Both the position numbers and the translations under genes were made by a program. Of a DNA stretch of 64,000 bases, positions 10,429-20,199 are shown one piece after another (the first letter of the stretch is position 1; each line of letters begins with the position of its first letter). Below the pieces are notes generated by a model, which worked only from the letters and a program-made list of their open reading frames with translations, did no database searches and had not been told where the DNA came from. Source of the DNA: Pontiella desulfatans (GTDB taxonomy: Bacteria; Verrucomicrobiota; Kiritimatiellia; Kiritimatiellales; Pontiellaceae); contig NZ_CAAHFG010000001.1 in assembly GCF_900890425.1 (NCBI RefSeq), positions 2,232,001 through 2,296,000 of the forward strand, read 5' to 3'.

Positions 10429-12086
10429 ATCTTGTCGCCATACTTGCGTGCTGCGCCACCGCTCAAGCTGTCGCATCGCAACCAAACATTATTGTTGTCC
10501 TTTCGGACGACATGGGCTTTTCGGACATCGGCTGCTACGGCAGTGAAATCCAAACGCCCAATCTGGACAGGCTGGCGGCCAACGGGCTACGCTTCAGCCA
10601 GTTCTACAATGGCGCGCGCTGCTGCCCCACGCGTGCCTCCCTACTAACCGGCCTTCATCCGCACCAGACCGGCATCGGCCATATGAGCTATGGCACCTAC
10701 CCGGAGGGCACCAACCCGGAGGGCTACGCCAACGATCTCAACGACCGCTGCGCAACCATCGCCCAGGTGTTGAAGCCCGCGGGCTATGCAACCTACTGCG
10801 TCGGCAAATGGCATGTCGCCAGCGATACCGCTGCCGACGGGTCGAAGCACAACTGGCCGCTCCAGCGCGGGTTCGACAAATACTACGGCATGATCGGAGG
10901 CGCAGGCAGCTTCTACGACCCCACCAAGCTCTGCCGTGATAACGCCCTCATCACGCCCGTTAACGACCCCGACTACCAACCCGCCGGAAAATATTATTTC
11001 ACCGAAGCCGTCACCGACAACGCATTGATGTATCTGAAGCAGCATGACGCGGACAAACCGTTCTTTATATACGTAGCCTACACGGCGGCGCACTGGCCGA
11101 TGCATGCGCTGGAGCGCGACATTGCCAAATATAAAGGAATGTATGACGAGGGCTATGAAGTCATCCGCCAAGTCCGTTTAGAAAAAACAAAAAAACTCGG
11201 CCTGATCGATCCATACTCGACGCTATCCCCCGCCCCCGGCGCATGGGAAGATCAGCCGAATAAAGCATGGGAAGCGCGTTGCATGGAAGTCTACGCCGCC
11301 ATGATAGACTGCATGGATCAGGGTATTGGCAAGATTACCGCCGAGCTGGAGCGGCAGGGACAACTCGACAACACCCTCATCCTCTTCCTCCAGGACAACG
11401 GCGCGTGCGATGAAACCCTCGGACGAACAGACAACAAAAAGTGGCACCTCAAAGGCATCAAGCCGATGGGGCCAGACGAGCTGCAAACAAAAACCTGGCC
11501 TCCGATGCGTACCCGGGACGGGCGGCCTGTGCTGGGCGGACCGGACATCATGCCCGGCGCAGAGGACACCTATGTTTCCTATGGCCGCAACTGGGCCAAC
11601 GTCTCCAACACCCCCTTCCGCGAATACAAGCACTTTGTCCACGAAGGCGGAATTTCCACCCCGCTGATTGCCTTCTGGCCCAAAGGAATCGCTGCGCGCG
11701 GTGGCATCACACACCAGCCCGGCCACATCATCGACATCATGGCCACATGCGTCGATCTGGCCGGAGCGCCGTACCCGCAGGGGAAAATCCTCCCCATGGA
11801 AGGCGTCAGCCTTAAACCTGTTTTCGAGGGTAAGAAACTGAAAAACCGCATCCTCTACTGGGAACACGAAGGCAACCGTGCCATCCGCGACGGCGACTGG
11901 AAGCTGGTCGCCAAAGGATGGAATTCATCGTGGGAACTTTTCAACCTGAAAGATGATCGCACGGAAATGAACAATCTGGTCGGAAAATTTCCCGAGCGCT
12001 CCGCCGCTATGGAAAAGCAGTGGCTAGAGCACGCGGAGCGCACCCATATTTTGCCGTGGCCGTGGGGGCCCTACGGTCGGGATTGA
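10404..12086 (+). CDS. Secreted sulfatase (arylsulfatase A-like), last gene of the ABC operon
   Basis: 560 residues; signal peptide ending near QAVA, SDDMGFSDIGCYG metal site, motif CCPTR with C73 catalytic, then GKWHVA and FLQDNGAC. Its reading frame begins 25 bp inside the end of the GH2 gene; an alternative ATG at 10413 still overlaps. The 3' end overlaps the convergent sulfatase-GH43 gene by 16 bp, so both transcripts run into each other. The CCPTRASLL version of the motif with this length resembles subfamily S1_4 (tentative). Confidence 0.9.
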
Positions 12087-15070
12087 TCCACTTCCAGATT
12101 GCTGAAGACCGCATGGGTATTCACCACGCGCAAGCCGATACCACCGCTGCCGTAGGCGGCATCGGTGGTCTGGATGACGCGCTTTCCGTTCAGGCTGATT
12201 TCGATCTGATCCCCAACAACACTGACTCTTAGGGACTGCGGACGTGCGGCATCGATTTCCACTGGGGCACGCGCCAGTTCCATCCATTCATCCCCGTCCG
12301 TTTTGCCGAGAATCACGCGGTTGCTCCCGGGAATCAGCCCCGCAAAATAGCCGCATTGGGCATCGTATCCCACCGCCGCTCCGCTGGCGCGGAAAAGCAC
12401 GCCGGCATCGCGCGCCTCTGCATCGCCCCGGAAATCAATCATGACCTGCGCAACGAAATCTGCCGGAAGCTGTTGGTTCAACATGAGCTTTTCGCCGGAA
12501 CGATATTCATTCACACCATTTTCGGGCGGGATACCGAGATGTATTCCGGCAGCCGAGGGCATGATAAACTGCTGATGTCCGTAGTAGGTCCATCCTTCAA
12601 GCGCACTTTCACTTTTGAGCGGAAGCGCAACAGGCAGAGCCGTCTGAAGCGAAGTGCTTTCTCCCGATGGTTTACAAAGCGGAGTGCCGGCGGCAACAGG
12701 AGTGCCGAACTGCGGGAAACCCGTTTTGTCGATTTGCATCGGCTGGATAAAAACGGATCGTTCCCATCCCGCTTCGCGATCCCGCTTCGCGTGGTAGACA
12801 TGCCAGAGTTCGGACTGGTCGGGCGAAAGAACAAAACAGGAATGCCCAACCCCAAAGGTTTCTTCGGTACTGGAGAACACCGGCTTGGGATGCTTTTTCC
12901 AGGAGCGGGGAGAGAGAGGATTCAAGCCCGTAAGTTCAAGCAGGCCGATCTTGTAAGTGGGGAGCCAAGAGGCCCCGCAGGAATAGGCTACAAAGGTTCG
13001 GTTCTTGGCTTTCAGCACCTGGGGGCCTTCATTCAATCCGCGCCCGCGCTTGCCGGGCGTGGTGCGCTCCCACGGAAAGTCGTCGTTGGCGCACAGGCGC
13101 ACGCGCGGGCCGGCTAGCTCGGTCGGCGACTTCATCGGGGCAATGTACAGATATTGCCGATCGGTCTCGGGGCCGTCCCAGCCCGACCAGATGGCATAGC
13201 GTTTACTTTTGTGCTCCAGCACGGTCATATCGATGGCCCACAGGTTCGGCTCCTGACCGCGCTCGCCGGTGGCGAACGGACCCTGGAGCTTGTACTCGCC
13301 GAGCGGGTCCTTGCCTTCCGAACGTAGCACATAGGCCCGGTGGTTTTTGTTCTGGCCATTGGACGCGGCAAAATAGATATGCCAGTGCCCGTCGAGAAAG
13401 TGCAGTTCGGGTGCCCAGATCTGTTGCGAGACCGGCCCCTTTTTAGGCGCGCGCCAGACGACATGCCTTCTGCCCGGAGCAGTTAGGCCTTCCCCGACAT
13501 GAATGCCGATCCCACGGTTTCCATCCGAGAAACACCACAGGTAGCGCGCGCTGTTCGGATCGCGAACCACCCAGGGGTCGGCGCCCTCGCATACGGGGTT
13601 GATAAATTGATCGGAGGGCAGTGCTCCGGCTCGTACCGTGCGACCGGCCGGATCGCCCGCATCCAGCGGCATGGTTTTATTCCAATCAAAAAGGGCCTTC
13701 TTGAGCCGCGCAACCACTTCGGGGTGCGCGTCGGCGAGATTGTTACTCTCGGCGATATCGGCATCGAGATCGTACAGCTGCGGTGCACTGCCATCATAGT
13801 TGACATGGAACTTCCACTTTCCTTCGCGCACCGCGAGATCTGGATTATCCTCACCGCCCTCGCCCGGACGATCCGGTGGACGCCGCCAGAAAATCGGTGC
13901 ACGCCGACTTTTCGCCTCGTGCCCCAGCAGCGTGCCTGCCAGTTTTTCACCGTCCAAACACGCCCCTTCCGCTGGGCTGGTTCCCGCAATTCCATAGAGC
14001 GATGCGTTGATATCCATCGCGCAGAGAATCGATTCGTCATTGACGGTTCCGGCGGAATCTTTGGCGAGCAAGCCCGGCCCCCAGACGATCAGGGGTGAGC
14101 GCACCCCGCCCTCGTAGAGCCAAGTTTTCGAGCCGCGAAGCGGGGCGGACTGCCCGGCGCCGTGCTCGTGCCCGTTATCGGAAGCCAGAATGATCAGGGT
14201 GTTGTTCCGCAAAGCCTTGTCGTTGCGAATACGGTCGAACAGCGCGCCCAGCTGATCATCCATTGCTTCAAGCACGGCATAATAGAGCGCGCGTTTACTG
14301 CCGTCAGTACCGGCCCGCAACACCTCCGGCGGAAAGAAGGGCGAATGCACATCGTCCGGCCAAACATTCACGAAGAACGGCTTATCGGCCTTCTGCGCAT
14401 GATCAATAAAGCCCAAGGCCTCATCGACAAAGGCGGCGGTGATGACCGAGCGATCCATCCACTGGATCGGACCCTGGCCAAGGTCGGCGGAACCAAGGTC
14501 ATACTTTTTGGGAGGCTTACCGTTGTAGGCGTCCAGCAGAGGCAACACCCGCGGGCCGAGCCCCTCAAAGTTGGTCAGGCTGCGATCAAACCCATAGGCG
14601 GCTACGTGCGGAGCGTCGCCCACATCGCGCTGCCCCCCCATATGCCACTTGCCAAAGTGCCCAGTGAGATAACCGGCCTTTTGCAGTTCGCGGGCGAGCA
14701 CCGGCGCCGTGGGATCCAGCCAGTGTGCCATCCCGCGTTTATTGTTCGATTTGCGGTGGGCCAGATAGGACGTGATCTTCCAGCGCTGCGGATATTGCCC
14801 GGTAGTAAAGGCAACCCGTGACGGCGAACAGATCGGGGAATTGACATAAAAGTTATTGAATTTGATCCCCTCGTGCGCAAGGCGGTCGATCTGCGGGGTT
14901 TCCACCACATCGCCCCCAAAGCAAGAGAGATCCGACCAGCCCATATCGTCGATAAAGACTGTAATGATGTTAGGGCGTTTCTCGTCCTGTTCCGCCTTAA
15001 CAGTCAGACCGGCTGCAAGCAATGCCATCCACACCAACGTTCCGGCAATCTTCTTTATCTTCATTTCCAT
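12071..15070 (-). CDS. Three-domain secreted enzyme: sulfatase + GH43-like propeller + C-terminal beta-sandwich
   Basis: 999 residues. Residues 1-27 are a signal peptide. Residues 30-480 are a sulfatase (FIDDMGWSDLSCFGG; CSPSR with C81; GKWHMGG; ASDNGHEHG). From about residue 490 a GH43-like propeller follows (INPVCEGADPWVVRDPNSA, APELHFLDGHWHIYFAAS, YAIWSGWDG). The last 180 residues look like a LamG/DUF1080-type concanavalin sandwich (SLRVSVVGDQIEISLNGKR). The start at 15070 has GGAG six bases upstream. It lies 47 bp downstream of the ABC ATPase gene on the same strand. Combining sulfatase and glycosidase modules suggests concerted attack on one sulfated chain end. Confidence 0.88.
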   Translation of the reverse strand: MEMKIKKIAGTLVWMALLAAGLTVKAEQDEKRPNIITVFIDDMGWSDLSCFGGDVVETPQIDRLAHEGIKFNNFYVNSPICSPSRVAFTTGQYPQRWKITSYLAHRKSNNKRGMAHWLDPTAPVLARELQKAGYLTGHFGKWHMGGQRDVGDAPHVAAYGFDRSLTNFEGLGPRVLPLLDAYNGKPPKKYDLGSADLGQGPIQWMDRSVITAAFVDEALGFIDHAQKADKPFFVNVWPDDVHSPFFPPEVLRAGTDGSKRALYYAVLEAMDDQLGALFDRIRNDKALRNNTLIILASDNGHEHGAGQSAPLRGSKTWLYEGGVRSPLIVWGPGLLAKDSAGTVNDESILCAMDINASLYGIAGTSPAEGACLDGEKLAGTLLGHEAKSRRAPIFWRRPPDRPGEGGEDNPDLAVREGKWKFHVNYDGSAPQLYDLDADIAESNNLADAHPEVVARLKKALFDWNKTMPLDAGDPAGRTVRAGALPSDQFINPVCEGADPWVVRDPNSARYLWCFSDGNRGIGIHVGEGLTAPGRRHVVWRAPKKGPVSQQIWAPELHFLDGHWHIYFAASNGQNKNHRAYVLRSEGKDPLGEYKLQGPFATGERGQEPNLWAIDMTVLEHKSKRYAIWSGWDGPETDRQYLYIAPMKSPTELAGPRVRLCANDDFPWERTTPGKRGRGLNEGPQVLKAKNRTFVAYSCGASWLPTYKIGLLELTGLNPLSPRSWKKHPKPVFSSTEETFGVGHSCFVLSPDQSELWHVYHAKRDREAGWERSVFIQPMQIDKTGFPQFGTPVAAGTPLCKPSGESTSLQTALPVALPLKSESALEGWTYYGHQQFIMPSAAGIHLGIPPENGVNEYRSGEKLMLNQQLPADFVAQVMIDFRGDAEARDAGVLFRASGAAVGYDAQCGYFAGLIPGSNRVILGKTDGDEWMELARAPVEIDAARPQSLRVSVVGDQIEISLNGKRVIQTTDAAYGSGGIGLRVVNTHAVFSNLEVDQSRP

Positions 15071-15117
15071 TCACTCTCCAATAGATGTATCAAACACATA
15101 AAAGGTATAGGAACTCC

Positions 15118-16215
15118 TCAGTTCACCAAGGTCAGGTTGATCCCGCTTTCAGCATCAAAAACATGTGCAGCACTCAGATCCGCTACCACAGCGACAGCAT
15201 CTTTTGAATATGCAGCAGCTTCATGGGGATTAGCACTGACGATAAATCGATGATCTCCTGCGACCAGGTGGTGCAGCATCTCCTCGCCCAGCATTTCCGA
15301 CACTTCAACCGTGGCCTCAAGAGCTCCAGTGCCTGTTCCTAACCTGAGCGCGCGGGGGCGAATACCAAGACAAACCTTTCGCCCACCATACCCGTTAAGC
15401 ATAACTGCCTTTTCATTGGGTAATGACCAATGAATTCCTCCGCTAACAAAAGCAAGTCCGTCCTCGTCTTCCTCCAGAACACCTTCGAAAACGTTCATGG
15501 GCGGTGTTCCAATAAAGCGCGCCACAAACAGCGATGCAGGATGCTCAAAAATCGCGGTCGGTACACCCACCTGCTCAATGGCCCCCTCATTCATAACACA
15601 TATTCGATCGCCCAACGTCATCGCTTCAACCTGATCGTGCGTAACATAAATCATGGTGGCGGAAATCCGGCGATGCAACCGCAGGATTTCCTTGCGCATT
15701 TCCACCCGCATTTTGGCATCCAGATTTGATAGCGGTTCATCAAAAAGAAAGACCGATGGCTCACGGACCATCGCACGGCCCATGGCTACACGCTGGCGCT
15801 GACCTCCCGAAAGCGCCTTGGGCTTGCGTTTCAACAGCAATTCCAATCCCAGGATTTTTGCGACGGCATCCACGCGCCGATTAATTTCAATCTTCGTAAA
15901 TTTTCGAAGCTTAAGGCCGAACGCCATGTTTTCAGCAACACTCATATGCGGATAGAGTGCATAATTCTGAAACACCATGGCGATATCCCGATCTTTTGGC
16001 AAAACATCGTTCACAACCCGTTCGCCGATACCAATGGTTCCGCTCGTAATCTCCTCGAGCCCGGCAATCATCCGCAACATCGTCGATTTGCCGCATCCAG
16101 ACGGCCCCACCAGCACCATGAACTCCCCGTCCGCGATATTTAGATTAAAATCCTTAACCGCCACATAGCCGTTGTCGTACTGTTTACTAACTCCGTTGAC
16201 TGCCACGTTGCCCAT
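15118..16215 (-). CDS. ABC transporter ATP-binding subunit, MsmX/UgpC/MalK type
   Basis: 365 residues with Walker A GPSGCGKST (37-45), Q-loop FQNYALYPHM, signature LSGGQRQR (135-142), Walker B FLFDEPLSNLD and a C-terminal TOBE-like region (KVCLGIRPRALRLG). These are the marks of carbohydrate-importer ATPases, some of which serve several transporters. It is separated from the binding-protein/permease operon by about 7 kb and lies on the opposite strand, but no other ATPase is present in the window. It is co-directional with the sulfatase-GH43 gene. Confidence 0.93.
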   Translation of the reverse strand: MGNVAVNGVSKQYDNGYVAVKDFNLNIADGEFMVLVGPSGCGKSTMLRMIAGLEEITSGTIGIGERVVNDVLPKDRDIAMVFQNYALYPHMSVAENMAFGLKLRKFTKIEINRRVDAVAKILGLELLLKRKPKALSGGQRQRVAMGRAMVREPSVFLFDEPLSNLDAKMRVEMRKEILRLHRRISATMIYVTHDQVEAMTLGDRICVMNEGAIEQVGVPTAIFEHPASLFVARFIGTPPMNVFEGVLEEDEDGLAFVSGGIHWSLPNEKAVMLNGYGGRKVCLGIRPRALRLGTGTGALEATVEVSEMLGEEMLHHLVAGDHRFIVSANPHEAAAYSKDAVAVVADLSAAHVFDAESGINLTLVN

Positions 16216-16334
16216 ATCGTCCTCAACTCCTTCTTATACAAGAGAAGGAAGTAATAGCATTGTTCAGCCCGGAATGCCCATATCCATCCGTATCAAAACC
16301 ATGTCCGACCTAGGTTAAATGGCCGCCCCGCTCC

Positions 16335-16373
16335 GAAAAGTGTCATCCGAAAAAGTGTCAGAAAAAGTATCAG
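16335..16373. repeat. Cluster of GAAAAAGTGTCAG units
   Basis: Three tandem-like units GAAAAGTGTCAT, GAAAAAGTGTCAG and GAAAAAGTATCAG; a further AAGGTGTCAG lies at 16484-16493. They are the reverse complement of the TGACACCTTTTT units near 21.6-21.8 kb. The rest of the 16216-16496 gap holds no gene that I can support. Confidence 0.7.
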
Positions 16374-16615
16374 TCCCGAATTGCAGCAAAAACCCTATGC
16401 CCGTGGGCCAAGAAATGGATTTTGTATACGCAGAATCAGCGGCTGAAAGCTTCCAAAAACAACCACTGCCATTTTCCGTAAATAAGGTGTCAGTCTTCGA
16501 GTAGGATGGGGACTCCGATAACTTAGGTCGATGTTTGTATTCTCTGTTGCCGCCTGCTTTCGCGGCGGTGCCACAAGATCTCTTCCTTATTATCGTTGTA
16601 CCCCAACCCCTCTCA

Positions 16616-16648
16616 GAACCGGACAAGCAGCTTTCCCACATACGGCTC
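16616..16648 (-). ncRNA. Group II intron domain V
   Basis: On the minus strand this 33-nt segment starts GAGCCGTATGTGG, has a GAAA turn and ends CCGGTTC. This is the catalytic domain V pattern (GAGCCGUAUG...CGGUUC), lying 13 bp after the maturase stop codon as expected. Pairing in the lower stem is imperfect, so it may be degrading. Confidence 0.6.
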
Positions 16649-16661
16649 CTCGGCGTATCTT

Positions 16662-17987
16662 TCAGCATGCCTCCTCCCTACGGAACGGGTTCAGGTCTTT
16701 GCGGACTCTCACGACCGGCCAGTCCAGCAGGTCTAAAACCTGATTGAACTGTGCCCAGTTGTACCCCTTGCGCTGGCTCTTGCGGTTGAGCCATTTAAAC
16801 AGGATCTGTGTAGCGCGATAGAGATAGGTACTGCATAGATCGGTGTTGTCCGTTATGGCGTAGTAGTTCAGATTCCCCATCACGCGGATGCGGGCCTGAC
16901 GGATCATCTCTCCTTTTCTTAGTACACGCCGGGCCATGCGGGCCCAGTCGCTGAAATTGTGCAGGCTTTGCCCGAACTTTTTCCGACTGGTCCGACGCTT
17001 TACCTTGAAGTAGCCTTTTTTGGTTTTCCCGCAATAGTGCGTGAAACCAAGGAAGGTAAACTCTGAGGGTTTATGGCCTCGTGCCTGTGCATCCTGCCGG
17101 GCGAAACACCCGAACTCAATGCAGTGCGTCTTTTCCTCTGCCAACTCTAGACCGAACTCTTCGAGTCGTTCTTTTAGTTGACGATAGAATTGCTCCGCAT
17201 CGGCTTTGTACCGAAAGCAGGCAAGAAAATCGTCGGCGAAGCGGAAATAATGTGCTTCGCCGTCGCATTGCCTGCGCACCCGTTTGCTGAACTATAGATC
17301 CAACACGTAGTGCAGGTAGATGTTCGACAGCAGTGGCGAAAGGATCGATCCTTGTGGCGTGCCTTCGTCGGTCGCGCTTACTAACCCGTCTTCCAGGATG
17401 CCGCTTTTGAGCATCCGAATGATGAGCCGGATCACGCGTTCATCGCCGATACGGTGCCGCAGGAATTTCACCAACCACTCTTGGTTCACTTTGTCGAAGA
17501 AGCTTCGAATATCCGCTTCAACGACGTAGCTGACTTTCTTTTGCTGGATCGTACGACCGAGATCATCCAAACATTGATGCGGATTGCATCCCGGCCGGTA
17601 TCCATAACTGCTGTCTTCAAATACGGCCTCATAGATCGGCTCAAGCGTTTGCTTAACCGCCAGTTCAACAATCTTATCTTCAAAATTGCTGATCCCCAGC
17701 GGCCGACCTTTCTCCTGCCCCGCCTTCGGAATATAACTCCGCCGCTTCGTCCCCGGACGGTACCCCATCCGCTTGAGCCGCGCCGAAAGATCCCGAAGGT
17801 TTCCATCGAGGTTTTCCCCGTATTCTCTCTTGGTTACGCCATCCACTCCGGGAGCCTTGTCCGCTCCCAGTGTTCCGTAGCAGATCCGCAGGTTATCCTC
17901 ATCACAGATATGATGATACAGACTGGTAAAAACCAGCGTTGGATCCTTGCAGGCCTTTTCGCTTATCCGCGTCAGATCGGTTGCCAT
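16662..17987 (-). pseudogene. ltrA: Group II intron reverse transcriptase/maturase with in-frame amber codon
   Basis: Two open segments (17987-17292 and 17279-16662) lie in one frame. The first carries RT0-RT4 (GADKAPGVDGVT, VVEADIRSFFDKV, TPQGSILSPLLSNIYL). It stops at TAG (17292-17294) where relatives usually have Trp (LDLW); the frame resumes as FSKRVRRQC. The second has the active-site FADD (normally YADD), then thumb/maturase sequence (LGFTHYCGKTKKGYF, RRVLRKGEMIRQARIRVMGN). One nonsense change therefore separates the catalytic Asp residues. No HNH endonuclease domain is present. Without amber suppression the protein would be inactive. Confidence 0.85.
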
Positions 17988-18540
17988 GATTATTCTGTTC
18001 CTTGCATAACATTCATGTTTCTTCTTCTGCGGTCGATCTACCGTGAGGGGCTTCGCTCAGCGAGGGTTAGTCGCTTCATCGCTAGGCCATTGCGGCACTC
18101 CGCCCCCCATCACTTGCAACGCGGCCATGAGCCGCTCTCTTTATTATATCGAACGACCTACTCGGGTACTGACCTTGCGGTCGCTTCCCCAAGAGCCTTG
18201 CACGTTGCTCGCCCGGTTAATTATCCATCGTTGTTCAGCTCGATGCAGTCTGGGACTCCGGGGTGTCGGTTTCGTACTGGTCATTATCGCACTCACCGCA
18301 TGGCCTGCGCCCTTATAGAGAGGATCGGCACCTCCCAAAATTTCATTATTCTCGGAGCTGTGTTTCAGATTCAGGGCATACACCCTTCACCTCGCTGAAC
18401 TCATTTCCTTTCCTTCTTCAGCCCAGAGGCCAAATTCAGTCATTCCACTACTGGGTGGATGACTACTCCTTACCCAGAGAGGCTTATCCAGCATGGCTGG
18501 ACTCCTCCTCGATTGGTAACCATTGCCGGGTCACCCTATA

Positions 18541-19082
18541 AAATAATGATCTAGCCTCATTTGCAGGAATCAACCACGCTCAAGGCCTTCCTCCCGGCAA
18601 TGAATATTCAGAGGAGTTTCTTTTAACGGGGACCTTGTTCTTCCTCCGTTTTCACCGAAACATGATACAAGCTGGATCGAGGCTTGGAGAAACAGGACGA
18701 TACAGCACCAGGATGACAGAGGCCGCACCGGGGTCACACATGAACAGTAAAGCCCAGTGACAGCAAACGGCAGAAAACGCTTCCGTCACTATTACTGTCA
18801 CTAAGGAAAGCCCCATCTTTATTGGGCAATGACACTTGTGACACTTTTTACAGTATAAATATAAATAATATAGGGAAGGAGCATAAACGGCCCGGAACGA
18901 TGAAATACGGAACTGAACAGGGGTCTGAGAGACTCTTTTTTGGCAAGTGTCATGTGTCATGCCGTCATTAAAACGATCATTCTGATCACCCCAACGAGTG
19001 CGACCTGATATGAGACTGGCGACAACACAGCCAAAAGCACAGCAGCGCCTCGCCACCCAAAACGCTGCAGTGGCCGATGGAT
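18541..19082. other. Gene-free stretch downstream of a RAYT remnant
   Basis: No gene is supported here. It contains short direct and inverted GTCACT/AGTGTCA motifs (for example TGACACTTGTGACACT near 18831 and AAGTGTCATGTGTCATG near 18945), related to the GTGTCA repeats flanking the mobile zone. Confidence 0.5.
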
Positions 19083-19967
19083 CTATCGGCGCGGCAGCTT
19101 GATGCCCTTGATCCGGCCGAACTCCGCATGCCCCCAATCGCTTTTCTGGGCCCCTTCGACCCGGCGGAGGTAGGCGGAAAAATTGGTGGCCGAGCCCATC
19201 TGCAAGCGATCCTTGATCCACCGCGTCCGCACCGAGGTGTTCTTTCGGACCAGCCAGGCGATGGCGTATTTGGCGGGAGCGCCTTTGATCATATGGGCCA
19301 GATCGTCCTCCTCCAAATTCAGGGCCGACATACCCAGGCACACCAGGCGCTCCGCCTCGGCCTCATCATGCATGGCCACTTCGTCGCCGCTTACTGAATC
19401 CCGCCGCACCGATCCCAAAGAACCATCCAGACGCTCCAACATCGACTTGCGAAACGTGTCGTCGCCAAAACACCAGCCCCGCCGGATCTTGTTCCACGCC
19501 TCATCAACCTTCCAAGGCTCGGAACTGTGCCGCATCTCCAGCAACCGCTTTTCCATCGTCGCGCGATACGATTTACGCCCATGCGGGGTATCGGCCAGCC
19601 CGGCACAACCGAGCACCCGCTCAACACAAAGCCACTCCGGCCGTTTCCTGAGCCACAGATAGCCCGAATAGCTACTCCAGACATGTTCCTCAAGTTTTGA
19701 CTCCTTGAAATCGAAGCCCTTGATCCGCGCCGGATTCAAATGGATGTACGCGGCGACCGTTGAAAAATAATCCCCGCAACCATCCACCGGAAGCGCCTTG
19801 TAGCGACCCTGAAAAAGATGCCCCCACCAACTGCTCCTCGAGCAAAATGGCGCTTTGCCGTTGCGGCCACTCGAGGAACAAACCCTTCTGCGACTACTCC
19901 CATGCCGAAAAAGGGTGGAAAGAATAAAGCCAATTTCAGCGGTACATTGATTTAGCACCGCGGTCAT
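19083..19967 (-). pseudogene. REP-associated tyrosine transposase (RAYT/Y1_Tnp), N-terminus lost
   Basis: The conserved second half is intact: WGHLFQGRYKALPVDG, YIHLNPARIKGF, WSSYSGYL, then a long C-terminal domain typical of RAYT proteins (DDLAHMIKGAPAKYAIAWL). The N-terminal HUH-bearing half (usually ending NRRHRRxGHLFQGRYK) is missing or out of frame. Residues upstream of WGHLF are serine/arginine-rich and non-homologous. The truncation point lies about 180 bp from the IS110 left end, so the insertion or a linked deletion probably removed it. Loss of the catalytic HUH and Tyr region implies no activity. Confidence 0.75.
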
Positions 19968-20199
19968 CGTTCATTCCAATCGTCTCCCGGCATTACGCGA
20001 TGCATGAAACCGCCGAACAACGGAACGGTAAAAGGGGTGGCTTGGAAAAAGAAAATAGATCCCGGAGGCCCACAAGAAAAGGGCGCATGGAAAACGGTAC
20101 AATTCGTAACGACCCGATAAGGATGAAATAATAGATGCTATGAGGGGGTTTACATCGGCTCTATAATCCTTTGATACACAACCAACAAAGGAGACAGGA

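Larger units (their letters stand above)
16497..18540 (-). mobile_element. Group II intron (boundaries approximate)
   Basis: A broken reverse transcriptase/maturase gene is followed by a domain V-like hairpin at 16616-16648 and a domain VI-like pairing (GGGG near 16607 with CCCC near 16510). The 3' boundary is placed near CCTACTC at about 16500, directly next to a GACTGACACC repeat unit. Structured, gene-free sequence at 17988-18540 fits domains I-III. The 5' boundary is a guess: GTGACCCGGC at about 18535 is one candidate, without certainty. Confidence 0.6.

Noticed and set aside
18652-19341. 229-codon minus-strand frame in the mobile zone
   Set aside because: It is an out-of-frame reading of the RAYT remnant and adjacent non-coding DNA.
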